The notes: generated from the sequence alone by a model not told the origin. A stretch of 64,000 nucleotides of DNA from an uncultured Gellertiella sp. (GCF_963457605.1 NZ_OY735139.1:248001-312000); one strand, 5' to 3'. Counted from the first letter of the stretch, positions 1 to 8,609 are shown. Translations and numbers: made by a program.

Positions 1-701
1 TCGATGCAGGAGGTCATGGCATTCCAGATCCGGTCGAGCCCGGCGTCGAGGTCCTCGCGGCTCATCGCCGCCTCCTCGTTGGCGCGTTTCATCTGGGCGA
101 TGGACTTGCCGGACCGGGCCGCCATCTCCAGCATCTGCTCGGCACTGTCGAAGGGATAGGGCACGCCCAGCGCCTGCTGGTTCGGTACGGTGTCGCTGCT
201 GCGCATCGCCTCCAGCTCGAGATCGGTGACGACGAAGCCGCCGCCAATCGAATAATAGACCTGGCTGACCAGCACCCGGCCGTCGCGGTCAAGCGCCGAG
301 ATGCTCATGCCATTGGCGTGGCCCGCAAGCGGCGTCTTCCTGTCGAAGACCAGATCGGTCGCGGGATTGAACTGATATGCCGGATGGCCGGGCGGCTGAA
401 CCGTACCGCTGCGCTCGACCTCGGCAATGATCCCGTCCATCCGGTCGGGATCAACGAGATCGGGCCGCTCGCCGGTCAGCCCGAGGATGACGGCCCTGCC
501 CGTGCCATGGCCGATGCCGGTATAGGCGAGCGAGCCATGCAGGCTGACCCTCAGCGCCTTCGGCTCGACACCCGCCGGGCGCGGCCAGTCAGAAGAGGCC
601 AGCAAATCCAGAAACCGGTTGGCCGCTGTCATCGGCCCCATCGTGTGCGAGCTCGATGGCCCGATACCAATCTTGAAGACGTCGAATACTGATAGAAACA
701 T
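1..701 (-). CDS. sdaA: L-serine ammonia-lyase (serine dehydratase), 5' part only
   Basis: Single-chain bacterial L-serine dehydratase, which deaminates L-serine to pyruvate and ammonia with a 4Fe-4S cluster. Reading down from the ATG at 701 gives MFLSVFDVFKIGIGPSSSHT, the hallmark N-terminus of the family; the SSSHTMGP substrate-loop motif is intact. About 233 codons are visible without a stop. The gene leaves the window at base 1, so the cysteine-bearing alpha domain is not seen. It is divergent from the DUF599 gene, with about 240 bp between the two starts. Serine degradation fits the glycine/serine one-carbon genes further along, but there is no operon link. The family call is firm; the truncation is only the window edge. 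Confidence 0.93.
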   Translation of the reverse strand, partial: MFLSVFDVFKIGIGPSSSHTMGPMTAANRFLDLLASSDWPRPAGVEPKALRVSLHGSLAYTGIGHGTGRAVILGLTGERPDLVDPDRMDGIIAEVERSGTVQPPGHPAYQFNPATDLVFDRKTPLAGHANGMSISALDRDGRVLVSQVYYSIGGGFVVTDLELEAMRSSDTVPNQQALGVPYPFDSAEQMLEMAARSGKSIAQMKRANEEAAMSREDLDAGLDRIWNAMTSCI

Positions 702-941
702 ACCCCGGAGCCCCATAAAATCCGGCTATCCTGCCGGTTAAAATTGATTGTTGCAAGCTAAGCCAGAGCCCGTTCGAAGCGTGGTGGCGAACCGACACGG
801 GATTGGACAGCGACGACATGAAGAGCTGCGATGCAGTGCAATCATGGCGGCGGTGCGGCCTTTGCCCTATGTTATGCGGATCTAACAGGAATCACTCCGG
901 AGCGCCCGTCATTCCGCGCCATGGGACAGGAGAATTTTTGC

Positions 942-1646
942 ATGCAGACCATCGATTATGTCGCGCTCGCGCTGTTTCTCGGCCTCTGGATCACCTATTC
1001 CCATATCACCAACGGCACGGTGAAACTCTTCAACCGCAAGAGTCTGACCCGCGTCATGGCCGACCATCGCCGCCACTGGATCCTGAATTCCCTGAAGCGC
1101 GACCTGAAGATGATCGATACCCAGATCATGGCGGGTTTGCAGAATGGCACCGCCTTCTTCGCCTCGACATCGATCTTCGCGCTCGGCGGCTGCTTCGCCC
1201 TGCTGGGGGCAACCGACAAGGTGGACGCGGTCTTTCGCGACCTGCCGCTTGCCTTTCACGGCGGGAGAACCGCCTTCGAGCTGAAGGTCGGCGGTCTCAC
1301 CGGGATTTTCGGCTATGCCTTCTTCAAGTTCGGCTGGTCCTACCGGCTGTTCAACTACTGCACCATCCTGTTCGGCGGACTGCCTATGGCAGCGGAGGCG
1401 GAACGTGAGCCTGCGGCAGCCGCGCGCGCGGCGGAACGGGTGACCGAAATGAACATCATCGCCGCCAACCACTTCAATGCGGGGCTAAGGGCGATTTTCC
1501 TGTCGATCGGCTATCTCGGCTGGTTCGTCAATGCCTATGTGTTCATCGCCACCACCATGTTCGTTGTGCTGACCCTGATCCGCCGCCAGTTCTTCTCACC
1601 TGCCCGCAAATTGCTGATGGAAGAAATCGGCATCAACGGCGGGTGA
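942..1646 (+). CDS. DUF599 family membrane protein
   Basis: A 234-residue integral membrane protein of the DUF599 family, whose function is unknown. Hydrophobic segments lie at about residues 4-20, 70-90, 118-147 and 183-213. A conserved-looking polar loop after the first segment carries basic and aromatic residues (RRHWILNSLKRD). I chose the ATG at 942 because AGGAG lies 9 nt upstream at 928-932; an in-frame ATG at 921 lacks a comparable site. The next gene begins about 80 bp downstream on the same strand, so co-transcription is possible. The family assignment comes from recognising the N-terminal pattern, without a database check. Confidence 0.75.
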   Translation: MQTIDYVALALFLGLWITYSHITNGTVKLFNRKSLTRVMADHRRHWILNSLKRDLKMIDTQIMAGLQNGTAFFASTSIFALGGCFALLGATDKVDAVFRDLPLAFHGGRTAFELKVGGLTGIFGYAFFKFGWSYRLFNYCTILFGGLPMAAEAEREPAAAARAAERVTEMNIIAANHFNAGLRAIFLSIGYLGWFVNAYVFIATTMFVVLTLIRRQFFSPARKLLMEEIGINGG

Positions 1647-1724
1647 TCGCCGCCGGATGCCCTGTCCTTTGCCGAAAGGCTGCGCTATGTGTCCGCCGTC
1701 CCGACCGAACCAGGCTGCCCTTTG

Positions 1725-2702
1725 ATGTCCCATTCCGAACTGCCATCGCCGCTGACTTCAGGCTTTTCGCGCGTTGGCTGGCTGGATACGGTCAGGGGCA
1801 TCGCGCTGCTGGCGATGGCGAGTTACCACCTGACCTGGGATTTCGAATATTTCGGCTATCTCGAACCCGGCACAACAGGCCACGGCCTGCCGAAGGTCTA
1901 TGCCAGACTGATCGCCTCGACATTCCTGCTGCTGGCCGGTTTCAGCCTGGCGCTTGCCCATCGGGACGGTATCCACTGGGGTAAATTCCGGACCCGTTTT
2001 CTGAAAGTCGGCGGCGCGGCCCTGCTGATCACCGCCGCCACCTTCCAGTTCATGCGGGAAGGCTTCATCCATTTCGGCATCTTGCATGAAATCGCCGCCG
2101 CCAGCCTGATCGGCCTGCTGTTCCTGCGCCTGCCGGTCCTGTTGACCTTTGCGGTGGCGGCCGGTGTGGCGGTGCTGCCGAATGTCTTCCGCCCGGAGCT
2201 GTTCAACACGCCCTTGCTGTGGTGGACGGGGCTCGCACCGCAGCCACCGGTATCCTTCGACTACGTGCCCGTCTTTCCCTGGCTCGCCCCGGTTCTGGTC
2301 GGGATCGGCCTCGGGCGGATCAACGCGATCAGGACCTTGCTCCGGAACCTTTCCGCTCCGGCACCCGCGCTGAAACCCTTCGCCCTCGCCGGAAGACACA
2401 GCCTGATCTTCTACCTGTTGCACCAGATCCCGTTGTTTGGCCTTGTCTGGCTCCTGTCGGTCGCCGCCCCGCCAGACCGGGGCCCGGCCTATCTCAACGA
2501 ATGTCAGCAGAGTTGTTCGGCCACCAGTGACGCCAGGCTTTGCCAGCGCTTCTGCAGTTGCACGCTCGACCGGCTGAACCAGGGCAGCCTGCTGGCGCCG
2601 CTGCAGACCGGCAAGATCACGGCGGATGATCCGCAGATCCAGTCACTCGCCCTGCAATGTTCGCGGGAAGCGGAAAAACCGGCTGATACCAAGGATCACT
2701 GA
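1725..2702 (+). CDS. DUF1624 family membrane protein (putative acyltransferase-like)
   Basis: A multi-spanning membrane protein of 325 residues. It opens with the DUF1624 pattern RxxWLDxxRGIALLxMxxYHxxWD, which contains the Arg, His and Asp residues typical of the family (related to heparan-alpha-glucosaminide N-acetyltransferase and OpgC-like acyltransferases). Seven or more hydrophobic stretches follow. The last ~75 residues are soluble and hold a cysteine cluster (C-x3-C-x8-C-x3-C-x-C), presumably periplasmic. The start could be 1725 or an in-frame ATG at 1689; 1725 gives the family-like N-terminus. The last seven codons and the stop lie inside the palindromic element at 2683-2957, so that element has shaped the C-terminus. 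Substrate unknown. Confidence 0.72.
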   Translation: MSHSELPSPLTSGFSRVGWLDTVRGIALLAMASYHLTWDFEYFGYLEPGTTGHGLPKVYARLIASTFLLLAGFSLALAHRDGIHWGKFRTRFLKVGGAALLITAATFQFMREGFIHFGILHEIAAASLIGLLFLRLPVLLTFAVAAGVAVLPNVFRPELFNTPLLWWTGLAPQPPVSFDYVPVFPWLAPVLVGIGLGRINAIRTLLRNLSAPAPALKPFALAGRHSLIFYLLHQIPLFGLVWLLSVAAPPDRGPAYLNECQQSCSATSDARLCQRFCSCTLDRLNQGSLLAPLQTGKITADDPQIQSLALQCSREAEKPADTKDH

Positions 2703-2957
2703 TGGGAACCCATTCGACCGGATCGATTTTGGCTTGCGGCCAGGAGAAAACCGCAGTCGGACCTACCGGTCCGGCGAGGATTTTCGACGCCGTCCGCAAG
2801 TCAAAAGCGACCGGCCCTCCGGGTGGCGTGGAATTCGGCCACCGGAGGGCGTCGAAATCCTCGGTCGATGCTCAAAGCATCGACCTGCGGTATTCTCCTG
2901 CCCGGTATCCGTTTCCACGCCATCGAATGGGTTCCCATCAGTGATCCCTGGTATGAG
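2683..2957. repeat. 275-bp palindromic intergenic element with nested hairpins
   Basis: The two ends are inverted copies. Bases 2683-2716 read CTGATACCAAGGATCACTGA and onward through GGGAACCCATTCGA, and the same series with few changes is found on the opposite strand from 2957 inwards. Further in, CAGGAGAA-ACCGCA and GAGGATTTTCGACGCC recur in both arms, so each arm is over 100 bp. Each arm carries its own small hairpin (GGTCGATGC/GCATCGACC at about 2873-2885), and the middle forms CCCTCCGGGTGGC/GCCACCGGAGGG at 2815-2849. No transposase and no target-site duplication are visible. It resembles rhizobial intergenic mosaic or palindromic repeats. It supplies the stop codon of the upstream gene. 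Confidence 0.8.
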
Positions 2958-2971
2958 TAGCCCGTCCTGTT

Positions 2972-3358
2972 TCAGGTGCCGACGCCGATTTCCGCAAGGC
3001 GCGTGAGGCAGGCTTCCTCGACATTGTCGAGTTCGGCCAGCGTCTCCTCGATGTCCTTGCGCTTCTGGCGCAACTCGTCGCGCTTCTCGTCCACCCGCTT
3101 CATCATCAGCTTCAGCTGACCGATCTCGCCGGGCGGCTCCTTGTAGACCTGGATGATCTCGCGGATTTCGGCAATCGTGAACCCGATCCGCCGGCCACGC
3201 AGGATTTCCTGGATCAGGGCCCGGTCGGCCGGGCGAAACAGCCGCGTGCGCCCGCGCCGCTCCGGCTGGATCAGCCCCTCGTCTTCATAGAACCGCAGGG
3301 TGCGGGTGGAGACGCCGAACTCCCGCGTCAATTCAGTGATCGAGTAATATTTCTTCAC
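2972..3358 (-). CDS. MerR-family transcriptional regulator, LiuR/AtuR-like
   Basis: A 128-residue MerR regulator. The N-terminal winged helix-turn-helix reads YYSITELTREFGVSTRTLRF and is followed by YEDEGLIQPERRGRTRLF; a dimerising coiled coil rich in E/K/R follows. No C-terminal metal- or drug-binding cysteine set is present. This compact form matches the LiuR/AtuR group that controls branched-chain and isoprenoid catabolism in proteobacteria. I take the GTG at 3358 because it gives the usual short N-terminus and has AGGA upstream; ATGs at 3391 and 3427 would add an untypical basic extension. A palindromic site at 3436-3455 suggests autoregulation. The target pathway genes are not visible in the window. 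Confidence 0.8.
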   Translation of the reverse strand: MKKYYSITELTREFGVSTRTLRFYEDEGLIQPERRGRTRLFRPADRALIQEILRGRRIGFTIAEIREIIQVYKEPPGEIGQLKLMMKRVDEKRDELRQKRKDIEETLAELDNVEEACLTRLAEIGVGT

Positions 3359-3435
3359 AATGGAAATGTCCTGGCGGCAGAGCGGGCTCATGCCGTTTCG
3401 ATTGCTTGGCATCAGCAGGAAAGCCATACCCTAAA

Positions 3436-3455
3436 TTAACTTACGTAAAAGTCAA
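3436..3455 (-). promoter_or_regulatory. Candidate LiuR-type operator upstream of the MerR gene
   Basis: Read on the minus strand the site is TTGACTTTTACGTAAGTTAA, centred on the palindrome TTACGTAA (3441-3448). Published LiuR-type sites have the form TTGACGTTTACGTAAACGTAA, and this site matches its left half and core well. Its position between mgtE and the MerR start fits autoregulation. The assignment is by motif resemblance only. Confidence 0.5.
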
Positions 3456-3474
3456 TTTTCAGGTGCTTTCTGGC

Positions 3475-4893
3475 TCAACTGAGCACGAACCACCAGGTGG
3501 CAATGCCGAGAAACGAGAAGAATCCGGTGATGTCGGTGATCGTGGTCACGAACACGGTCGAGGACACAGCCGGGTCCGCGCCGCTGCGATCCAGCACCAG
3601 CGGCACCAGGATGCCGACCAGCGCCGCCACCAGGAAATTGATGATATTGGCGATGGCAAAGACGCCACCGAGCTGGAAATCATTGAACCAGTAGCCCGCC
3701 ACCACACCCATGACCGAGGCGAGCGCCAGGCCATTGGCGAGCCCCACCCCGGCCTCACGGCGGATGATGCGGCCGGCATTGTAGATGTCGAGTTCACGGG
3801 TGGCGAGCGCCCGCACCGAAACGGTCATGGTCTGGGTGCCGGCATTGCCGCCGATGGCCGAGACAATCGGCATCAGCACGGCAAGCGCCACCATCTTCTC
3901 GATGGAATGGCCGAAGACGCCGATGATGCTCGCGCCGAGCGACGAGGTCAACAGGTTGACATAGAGCCAGGGCAGCCGCGAGCGGGCAATCGAGACGATG
4001 CTGTCGGACAGTTCTTCGTCGCCCACACCGGCGAGACGCATGATGTCCTCTTCCGCCTCCTCATGGATGACGTCGACCATGTCATCGATGGTGAGCACGC
4101 CGACGAGGCGGTTGTTCTCGTCGACCACGGCGGCGGAGAGAAGGTCATATTGCTCGAAAAGCTGGGCCGCCTCTTCCTGGTCCATGACCGCAGGGATCGG
4201 ATAGGTGGTCTCATGGGTGATCTGTTCGATCCGCACCTGCCGCTTGGTGCGCAAGAGCTTGTCGAGATCGACCGCGCCCAAAAGCTTGAAGGTCGGATCG
4301 ATGACAAAGATGATCGCGAACTGCTCGGGCAGATCCTCGCCATTGCGCAGATAGTCGATGGTCTGGCCGACGGTCCAGAACGGCGGCACCGCGACGAATT
4401 CCGTCTGCATGCGCCGGCCGGCGGAGCTTTCGGGATAGTCCAGCGCCCGCCGCAACCGCACCCGTTCGGTAAACGGCAACTGGGCAAGGATTTCCTCGCG
4501 GTCCTCCTCGTCGAGATCTTCCAGAATGTAGACGGCGTCGTCGGAATCCAGATCACCGATGGCCTCGGCGATCTTGTGGTTCGGGATCTGCTCGAAGATT
4601 TCAAGACGGATCGCCTCGTCCACCTCGGTCAGCGCTGTCATGTCGAAATCGTCGCCAAGCAGACTGATCAACGCCAGCCGCTGATCCGGAATCAAGGCGA
4701 CAATCAGGTCGCCGAGCTCCGATTCGTGCAGGCGCGCCACGTCATGGCGGAGAAACAGGATATCCCGGTCGGCAATTGCCGCCCCGACCAGCGCCAGGAA
4801 ATCCGGGCGGATGGAGCCATCTTCGGAATAGATGTCGATGGAGACGTCGTCGAACGACTTGCGGTTCGTGCCTTGATCCAGGGTTTCCGTCAT
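3475..4893 (-). CDS. mgtE: Magnesium transporter MgtE
   Basis: A 472-residue homodimeric Mg2+ channel/transporter of the inner membrane. In order: an acidic MgtE_N superhelical domain (about 35-135), a tandem CBS pair (about 140-260; MDQEEAAQLFEQYDLLSAAVVDENN is typical of the second CBS), a plug helix, and five membrane helices from about residue 285 to the end. The pore segment contains the family motif PIVSAIGGNAGTQ. The start at 4893 (MTETLDQG) has AAGGGCGG just upstream; a longer frame to 4953 exists but lacks family support. Mg2+ binding to the acidic and CBS domains is known to gate the channel. No M-box riboswitch is evident upstream. Confidence 0.95.
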   Translation of the reverse strand: MTETLDQGTNRKSFDDVSIDIYSEDGSIRPDFLALVGAAIADRDILFLRHDVARLHESELGDLIVALIPDQRLALISLLGDDFDMTALTEVDEAIRLEIFEQIPNHKIAEAIGDLDSDDAVYILEDLDEEDREEILAQLPFTERVRLRRALDYPESSAGRRMQTEFVAVPPFWTVGQTIDYLRNGEDLPEQFAIIFVIDPTFKLLGAVDLDKLLRTKRQVRIEQITHETTYPIPAVMDQEEAAQLFEQYDLLSAAVVDENNRLVGVLTIDDMVDVIHEEAEEDIMRLAGVGDEELSDSIVSIARSRLPWLYVNLLTSSLGASIIGVFGHSIEKMVALAVLMPIVSAIGGNAGTQTMTVSVRALATRELDIYNAGRIIRREAGVGLANGLALASVMGVVAGYWFNDFQLGGVFAIANIINFLVAALVGILVPLVLDRSGADPAVSSTVFVTTITDITGFFSFLGIATWWFVLS

Positions 4894-5159
4894 CGAACCG
4901 CCCTTCATCGTCCAAAATGGGATGGCCGCAGACGGCCCCCGAAAGGCGCACAATCCCGGATCCGGTCACCTGATAACGCCGCGCCCGCGCCCCGGAAACC
5001 GGAGCCTGCCGCAGGCCCGCCGCGCTTTCCTGCTACTCCAAGACTGAGGCGAGGTCCAGCACGGAAAATCGCCAAAAAACCTTTTCGTATCGATATTTGG
5101 CAAATGCAGAAAGTCGCTGTAGCTTCCGCTCGCCATCCCCACCTGTTTAGGACAATTTC

Positions 5160-5651
5160 ATGACAGTCTTGCCCTTGCTGCGCTATCCCGATCCCGGTCT
5201 GAAGACCGTCTGCCAGCCGGTCACGGTCTTCGACGAAACGCTTGCCGAACTGGCCGCTGACCTGCTGGAGACGATGCGCAAGGCACCCGGTGTCGGGATC
5301 ACTGCCGGGCATGCCGGAAAGCCGGTCAGGCTGGTGGTGATCGAACTGACACCGGGCGAGCCCCGTGTCTATGTCAATCCGTCGATCTTGTCCTCCTCCT
5401 CGGAGCGCATCAGGTCGACCGAGGGCAGCGTGTCCATGCCCGGTGTCACCGGGGAAATCGACCGGCCCCGGGCGATCCGGCTTTCCTGGCACGATCTTGC
5501 CGGCACGAGCCATGAGGGAGTAATGTCCGGCTTTGAAGCCGTGTGCATGCAGCACGAAATCGACCAGCTCGACGGGATCTTCTGGCTGCAGCGGCTGTCG
5601 CGGGTGAAGCGCGACCTGGTGATCCGCAAGTTCAGCAAGGCAAACCGGTAG
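5160..5651 (+). CDS. Peptide-deformylase-like protein lacking two metal ligands
   Basis: A 163-residue member of the peptide deformylase fold. All three family motifs can be located, but each is altered. Motif 1 is [10 protein letters not shown] (44-53) where GxGLAAxQxG is usual. Motif 2 is EGSVS (88-92), so the metal-binding Cys is Ser90. Motif 3 is QHEIDQ (131-136), so the second metal His is Gln136, while His132 and the catalytic Glu133 remain. True deformylases bind Fe2+/Zn2+ through the Cys and both His residues, so activity as a canonical deformylase is doubtful. Def-like paralogues of unknown role are common in rhizobia. The 3' end overlaps convergent lipB by 20 bp. Confidence 0.85.
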   Translation: MTVLPLLRYPDPGLKTVCQPVTVFDETLAELAADLLETMRKAPGVGITAGHAGKPVRLVVIELTPGEPRVYVNPSILSSSSERIRSTEGSVSMPGVTGEIDRPRAIRLSWHDLAGTSHEGVMSGFEAVCMQHEIDQLDGIFWLQRLSRVKRDLVIRKFSKANR

Positions 5652-6375
5652 CCGGGTCTATGCCGCCGCTGACCGTTTCGCCGAACACCGCCTCGAAGGC
5701 GTGGCGCAGCCGGATGTCGACATCGCTCATCATCACCGGCAGGCCGAGATCGACGAGGCTGGTCACGCCATAGGCCTTGATCCCGCAGGGCACGATGCCG
5801 GTGAAATGGCTGAGGTCGGGATCGACATTCAGCGACAACCCGTGAAAACTCACCCAGCGGCGCAGCCGGATGCCGAGTGCCGCCACCTTGTCCTCCGCCA
5901 TGCTGCCATCGGCCAGCCCCGGTTTTTCCGGACGGCGCACCCAGACGCCGACCCGATCCTCCCGCCGCTCGCCGCGCACGTTCATCCCGGCCAGCGTGCC
6001 GATCACCACCGCTTCAAGTGCGGCGACAAAGGCGCGAACATCCGGCTTGCGGCGCTTGAGGTCCAGCATCACATAGGCGACCCTCTGGCCCGGCCCGTGA
6101 TAGGTATATTCGCCACCCCGTCCCGTTGCATGGACCGGGAAACGGTCCGGCTCGATCAGGTCTTTGGCATCGGCACTGGTGCCCGCCGTATAGAGCGGCG
6201 GGTGCTCGAGCAGCCAGACCAGTTCATCGGCCCGCCCCTCGGCAATCGCGGCGACGCGGGCCTCCATGAAGGCCACAGCCGCCTCGTAGCCGACCAGACC
6301 ATCGGAAATCGCCCAACGCACCGGCGGCGAACCGGGGTGAGCCGCAAAGACCGTGTCGATATCGTTGCGCTGCAT
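5632..6375 (-). CDS. lipB: Octanoyl-[acyl-carrier-protein]:protein octanoyltransferase
   Basis: LipB transfers octanoate from ACP to the lipoyl domains of GcvH and the 2-oxoacid dehydrogenases; LipA then inserts sulfur. The 247-residue protein has the substrate-pocket motif [12 protein letters not shown] (86-97), the lysine of the [10 protein letters not shown] segment (Lys163) and the acyl-accepting cysteine in GIVPCGI (Cys197). The length is normal. Its product is needed by GcvH, encoded at 20.4 kb, and it depends on Fe-S supply from the suf genes through LipA. The gene is convergent with the deformylase-like gene, with a 20-bp overlap of the 3' ends. Confidence 0.96.
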   Translation of the reverse strand: MQRNDIDTVFAAHPGSPPVRWAISDGLVGYEAAVAFMEARVAAIAEGRADELVWLLEHPPLYTAGTSADAKDLIEPDRFPVHATGRGGEYTYHGPGQRVAYVMLDLKRRKPDVRAFVAALEAVVIGTLAGMNVRGERREDRVGVWVRRPEKPGLADGSMAEDKVAALGIRLRRWVSFHGLSLNVDPDLSHFTGIVPCGIKAYGVTSLVDLGLPVMMSDVDIRLRHAFEAVFGETVSGGIDPATGLPC

Positions 6376-6612
6376 GGAGATTCTCCCGCCAGGCCTGCTG
6401 CCCCAACCCCGGAAAGAGGTGCGGTCCCTGTGACCTAACCCTATGTGGCAAAAAAGATTTCAATTGCCAAGATGCCTGCGTCACAAGGCTTCTGGAGCAC
6501 TTGCCGAAAGCCAATGTCATTGTTTTGCAAAAATCTCCAAAACCGCCCTTGCACCCCCCAGATGCTTTTGCTACATGCAGCCCCGCCGGAGCAATTCGGC
6601 ATCTACCACGAT

Positions 6613-6697
6613 GCGGTCGTGGCGGAATTGGTAGACGCGCAGCGTTGAGGTCGCTGTGGGGCAACCCGTGGAAGTTCGAGTCTTCTCGACCGCACCA
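6613..6697 (+). tRNA. tRNA-Leu (anticodon GAG)
   Basis: An 85-nt class II tRNA. The acceptor arms GCGGTCG (6613-6619) and CGACCGC (6687-6693) pair fully and are followed by discriminator A and an encoded CCA (6695-6697). The D-arm reads TGGCGGAATTGGTAGACGC. The anticodon stem CAGCG/CGCTG encloses the loop TTGAGGT, giving anticodon GAG (leucine CTC/CTT). A long variable arm (TGGGGCAACCCG) precedes the TTCGAGTC T-loop. A terminator follows immediately. Confidence 0.97.
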
Positions 6698-6700
6698 AAG

Positions 6701-6724
6701 AAACCCGCTTCGGCGGGTTTTTTC
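6701..6724 (+). terminator. Rho-independent terminator of tRNA-Leu
   Basis: AAACCCGC-TTCG-GCGGGTTT is a perfect 8-bp stem with a UUCG tetraloop, followed by further Ts. It starts 3 nt after the tRNA CCA end, so it closes the tRNA transcript. Confidence 0.93.
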
Positions 6725-6889
6725 TTGTCCGGATTTTGGCGAATCCGCGTTGGTTTGCGCCTGACGGCTTGCTGTTCGTCGATATCCGCAACCGTTTTCG
6801 TCGTCCGCCCGCGCAGATGGCGGACGGAAAGTCCGTCAAGCTGCTGTTTTGCGTCTACACCGAGCAACAATGCGCCCACGTGGTTGCGG

Positions 6890-8293
6890 CTACCGGCGCG
6901 GGTTTACAAGGGTTTCCGGGGAAATCAGATGCAGCCGCTCATCTTCTTGCGCCAGACTTTCGATATCGCCTGAAAAACCACTTCTGCTGAAAAGCAGGTA
7001 GTGCCTGGCCGTCGCCCCGTTCCCGTAGGTCGTTTTCCCGGATCGCTCACGCAACACGCGGAGGTCGCCAGGGTCGATCCCGCGGGATCGCCATTTGCAT
7101 TCGGCATAGAAGAATGTGCCGTCCAGCAATCGACCGGCGATATCGATGTCAAAATCGGCATGTCCCCAGATCTGGCCAACCTCCTGCGCCGGAACCGCCA
7201 GGACGTCCTGCAGATGAAGCCTTGCAAATTGAAGGGCGATCGGCTCGAACGCAGTCCCCATATAGTCGGCGAAGCGAGGCGCCACGACGCGGTCGTAAAC
7301 CTCCTCCCCAAACCCGCTGCTGATCGCGCTCAGGTTTGGGCGCACGAACCGATGCCAGAACGACATCAGGCTGTCTGCAACGCGATAGCGGCGGTTTCGC
7401 CCCTTTTCGTCGGCATCCAGCGATTTCGAATTATCGGTCAGATCAAGCGCGATCAGTTTTGCCAGGTAGGGTCCGATAGCGTCTGCTTTGACACCCAGCC
7501 GGCTTGCGATTTCAGACCTGGTGTTGCAACCGTCAGACACGGCCGCAACCACGCTTGCATAAAGGGACGGCTCTCTGAGTTCGGTCTGCAGCAGCGTGTT
7601 GGGTTCGTCGATCAGCGTGCCTGTCTCGGTGAGCAGGAGCTTGATGACATTGTTGCGGATCGGTTCCCGGGCGTCGCAGAGCTGAAGATAGTAGGGAATG
7701 CCGCCGAAAATCGCATAGGTTTTGATGATGTCCTCGGCCGTGTAGTCCGGGAAAAACCGGGCGACATCAACAAGGGGCAAGGCCTTCATCTCAAGCGACA
7801 GGGTTTTTCGTCCGTAAAGCGGGTTTCGTTCCGCCAGCAGCTCTTCCATTTGGGAAATGGCCGAGCCGCAAAGCATCAGTTTCATTGCCCCGTCGCCAGG
7901 CGCACCGGAATCCCAGAATTTCTGCATGATCGATGGCAAGGCTGGCTCGTTGTCCAGCAGATAGGGAAATTCGTCGATCGTGACGATCAATCCCGGATAG
8001 TCGGCGGCACGCTCGGCAACATAATGCAGCACCCCCTCCCAGCTTGAGAGAGCTTCGAGCTGTGGCTTGGACCCGATTGCCTTTCCGACATCGGATTTGA
8101 ACTGCTCCAGGTTCAAGAGTGACGAGACGCGGGTCGCCTGAAAGTAGATTTCCGGGCGATTCCGGGCGACCTCGCGCAGGAAGCGCGATTTGCCGATGCG
8201 GCGTCGGCCAAATACGAGGATCAGGGAAGGTTTTTGCGAATCCAGTTCGGTCCGCACCAGCCTGAGTTCACGTTCGCGCCCCAGAAACTGCAT
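6890..8293 (-). CDS. STAND/archaeal-type ATPase with DUF234-like C-terminus
   Basis: A 467-residue ATP-binding protein. The N-terminal P-loop domain has Walker A GRRRIGKS (29-36) and Walker B GLIVTIDEFP (Asp107, Glu108), the pattern of the archaeal ATPase family. A winged-helix segment follows (about 255-320), and a C-terminal DUF234-like region contains DFDIDIAG (380-387) and ECKWR (398-402). An Asp followed by E-x-K is the signature of PD-(D/E)xK nuclease folds. Family members are scattered across bacteria and archaea and their role is not settled; NTP-driven nucleic-acid or defence functions have been suggested. It sits just beyond a tRNA gene with little conserved synteny, which suggests acquisition by transfer. 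Confidence 0.78.
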   Translation of the reverse strand: MQFLGRERELRLVRTELDSQKPSLILVFGRRRIGKSRFLREVARNRPEIYFQATRVSSLLNLEQFKSDVGKAIGSKPQLEALSSWEGVLHYVAERAADYPGLIVTIDEFPYLLDNEPALPSIMQKFWDSGAPGDGAMKLMLCGSAISQMEELLAERNPLYGRKTLSLEMKALPLVDVARFFPDYTAEDIIKTYAIFGGIPYYLQLCDAREPIRNNVIKLLLTETGTLIDEPNTLLQTELREPSLYASVVAAVSDGCNTRSEIASRLGVKADAIGPYLAKLIALDLTDNSKSLDADEKGRNRRYRVADSLMSFWHRFVRPNLSAISSGFGEEVYDRVVAPRFADYMGTAFEPIALQFARLHLQDVLAVPAQEVGQIWGHADFDIDIAGRLLDGTFFYAECKWRSRGIDPGDLRVLRERSGKTTYGNGATARHYLLFSRSGFSGDIESLAQEDERLHLISPETLVNPRR

Positions 8294-8314
8294 GCGCCCA
8301 CCCCAGTAAGCATA

Positions 8315-8348
8315 ATTACTGTAATCGCGTTTACGTTAATCACGATTA
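8315..8348 (-). promoter_or_regulatory. Two short palindromes upstream of the ATPase gene
   Basis: ATTACTGTAAT (8315-8325) and TAATCACGATTA (8337-8348) are palindromic and lie about 22 bp apart centre to centre, two helical turns, directly upstream of the ATPase start at 8293. The spacing suits paired repressor binding. The neighbouring XRE-type regulator (8610-8954) is a natural candidate, but no link is shown. Confidence 0.4.
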
Positions 8349-8609
8349 TCTTGGGAACGGCTCTGCTGTCAAGTTCTGCGCGCTGCCGCCCACCAGCCTG
8401 AGACGGGTGCGAGGCGTCTCGGTCTGGTCGTGTAGGCACTTACCCCATCGCGGATCTCAGGTCATAATTGGCAGTGCAGGGAAACTTTGCGCCATCAGGC
8501 CATTGAAATATATGTATAATATCCCTGCGAATGATGTGCAGGCTCAGCCCCGGGCCAATGCGCCAGGATGTGGCTGGACCTTTCAGATCCGGCCCGGATC
8601 GTACCGGTT
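8349..8609. other. Intergenic stretch without a supported gene
   Basis: No reading frame here looks coding. The only structure I note is GCCCCGGGCCA (about 8549-8559) with its inverted copy TGGCCCGGGGC (8618-8628), the second inside the 3' end of the XRE gene. This long-range hairpin could help end the XRE transcript, but it has no T-run. Confidence 0.4.

Noticed and set aside
2683-2957. Insertion sequence
   Set aside because: The ends are inverted repeats, but there is no transposase frame and no direct repeat in the flanks; a palindromic repeat element fits better.
3406-5163. Long plus-strand open frame (585 codons) antisense to mgtE
   Set aside because: A GC-rich shadow of mgtE. It is rich in His/Asp/Arg without any domain, while the minus strand gives a complete MgtE with CBS and membrane segments.
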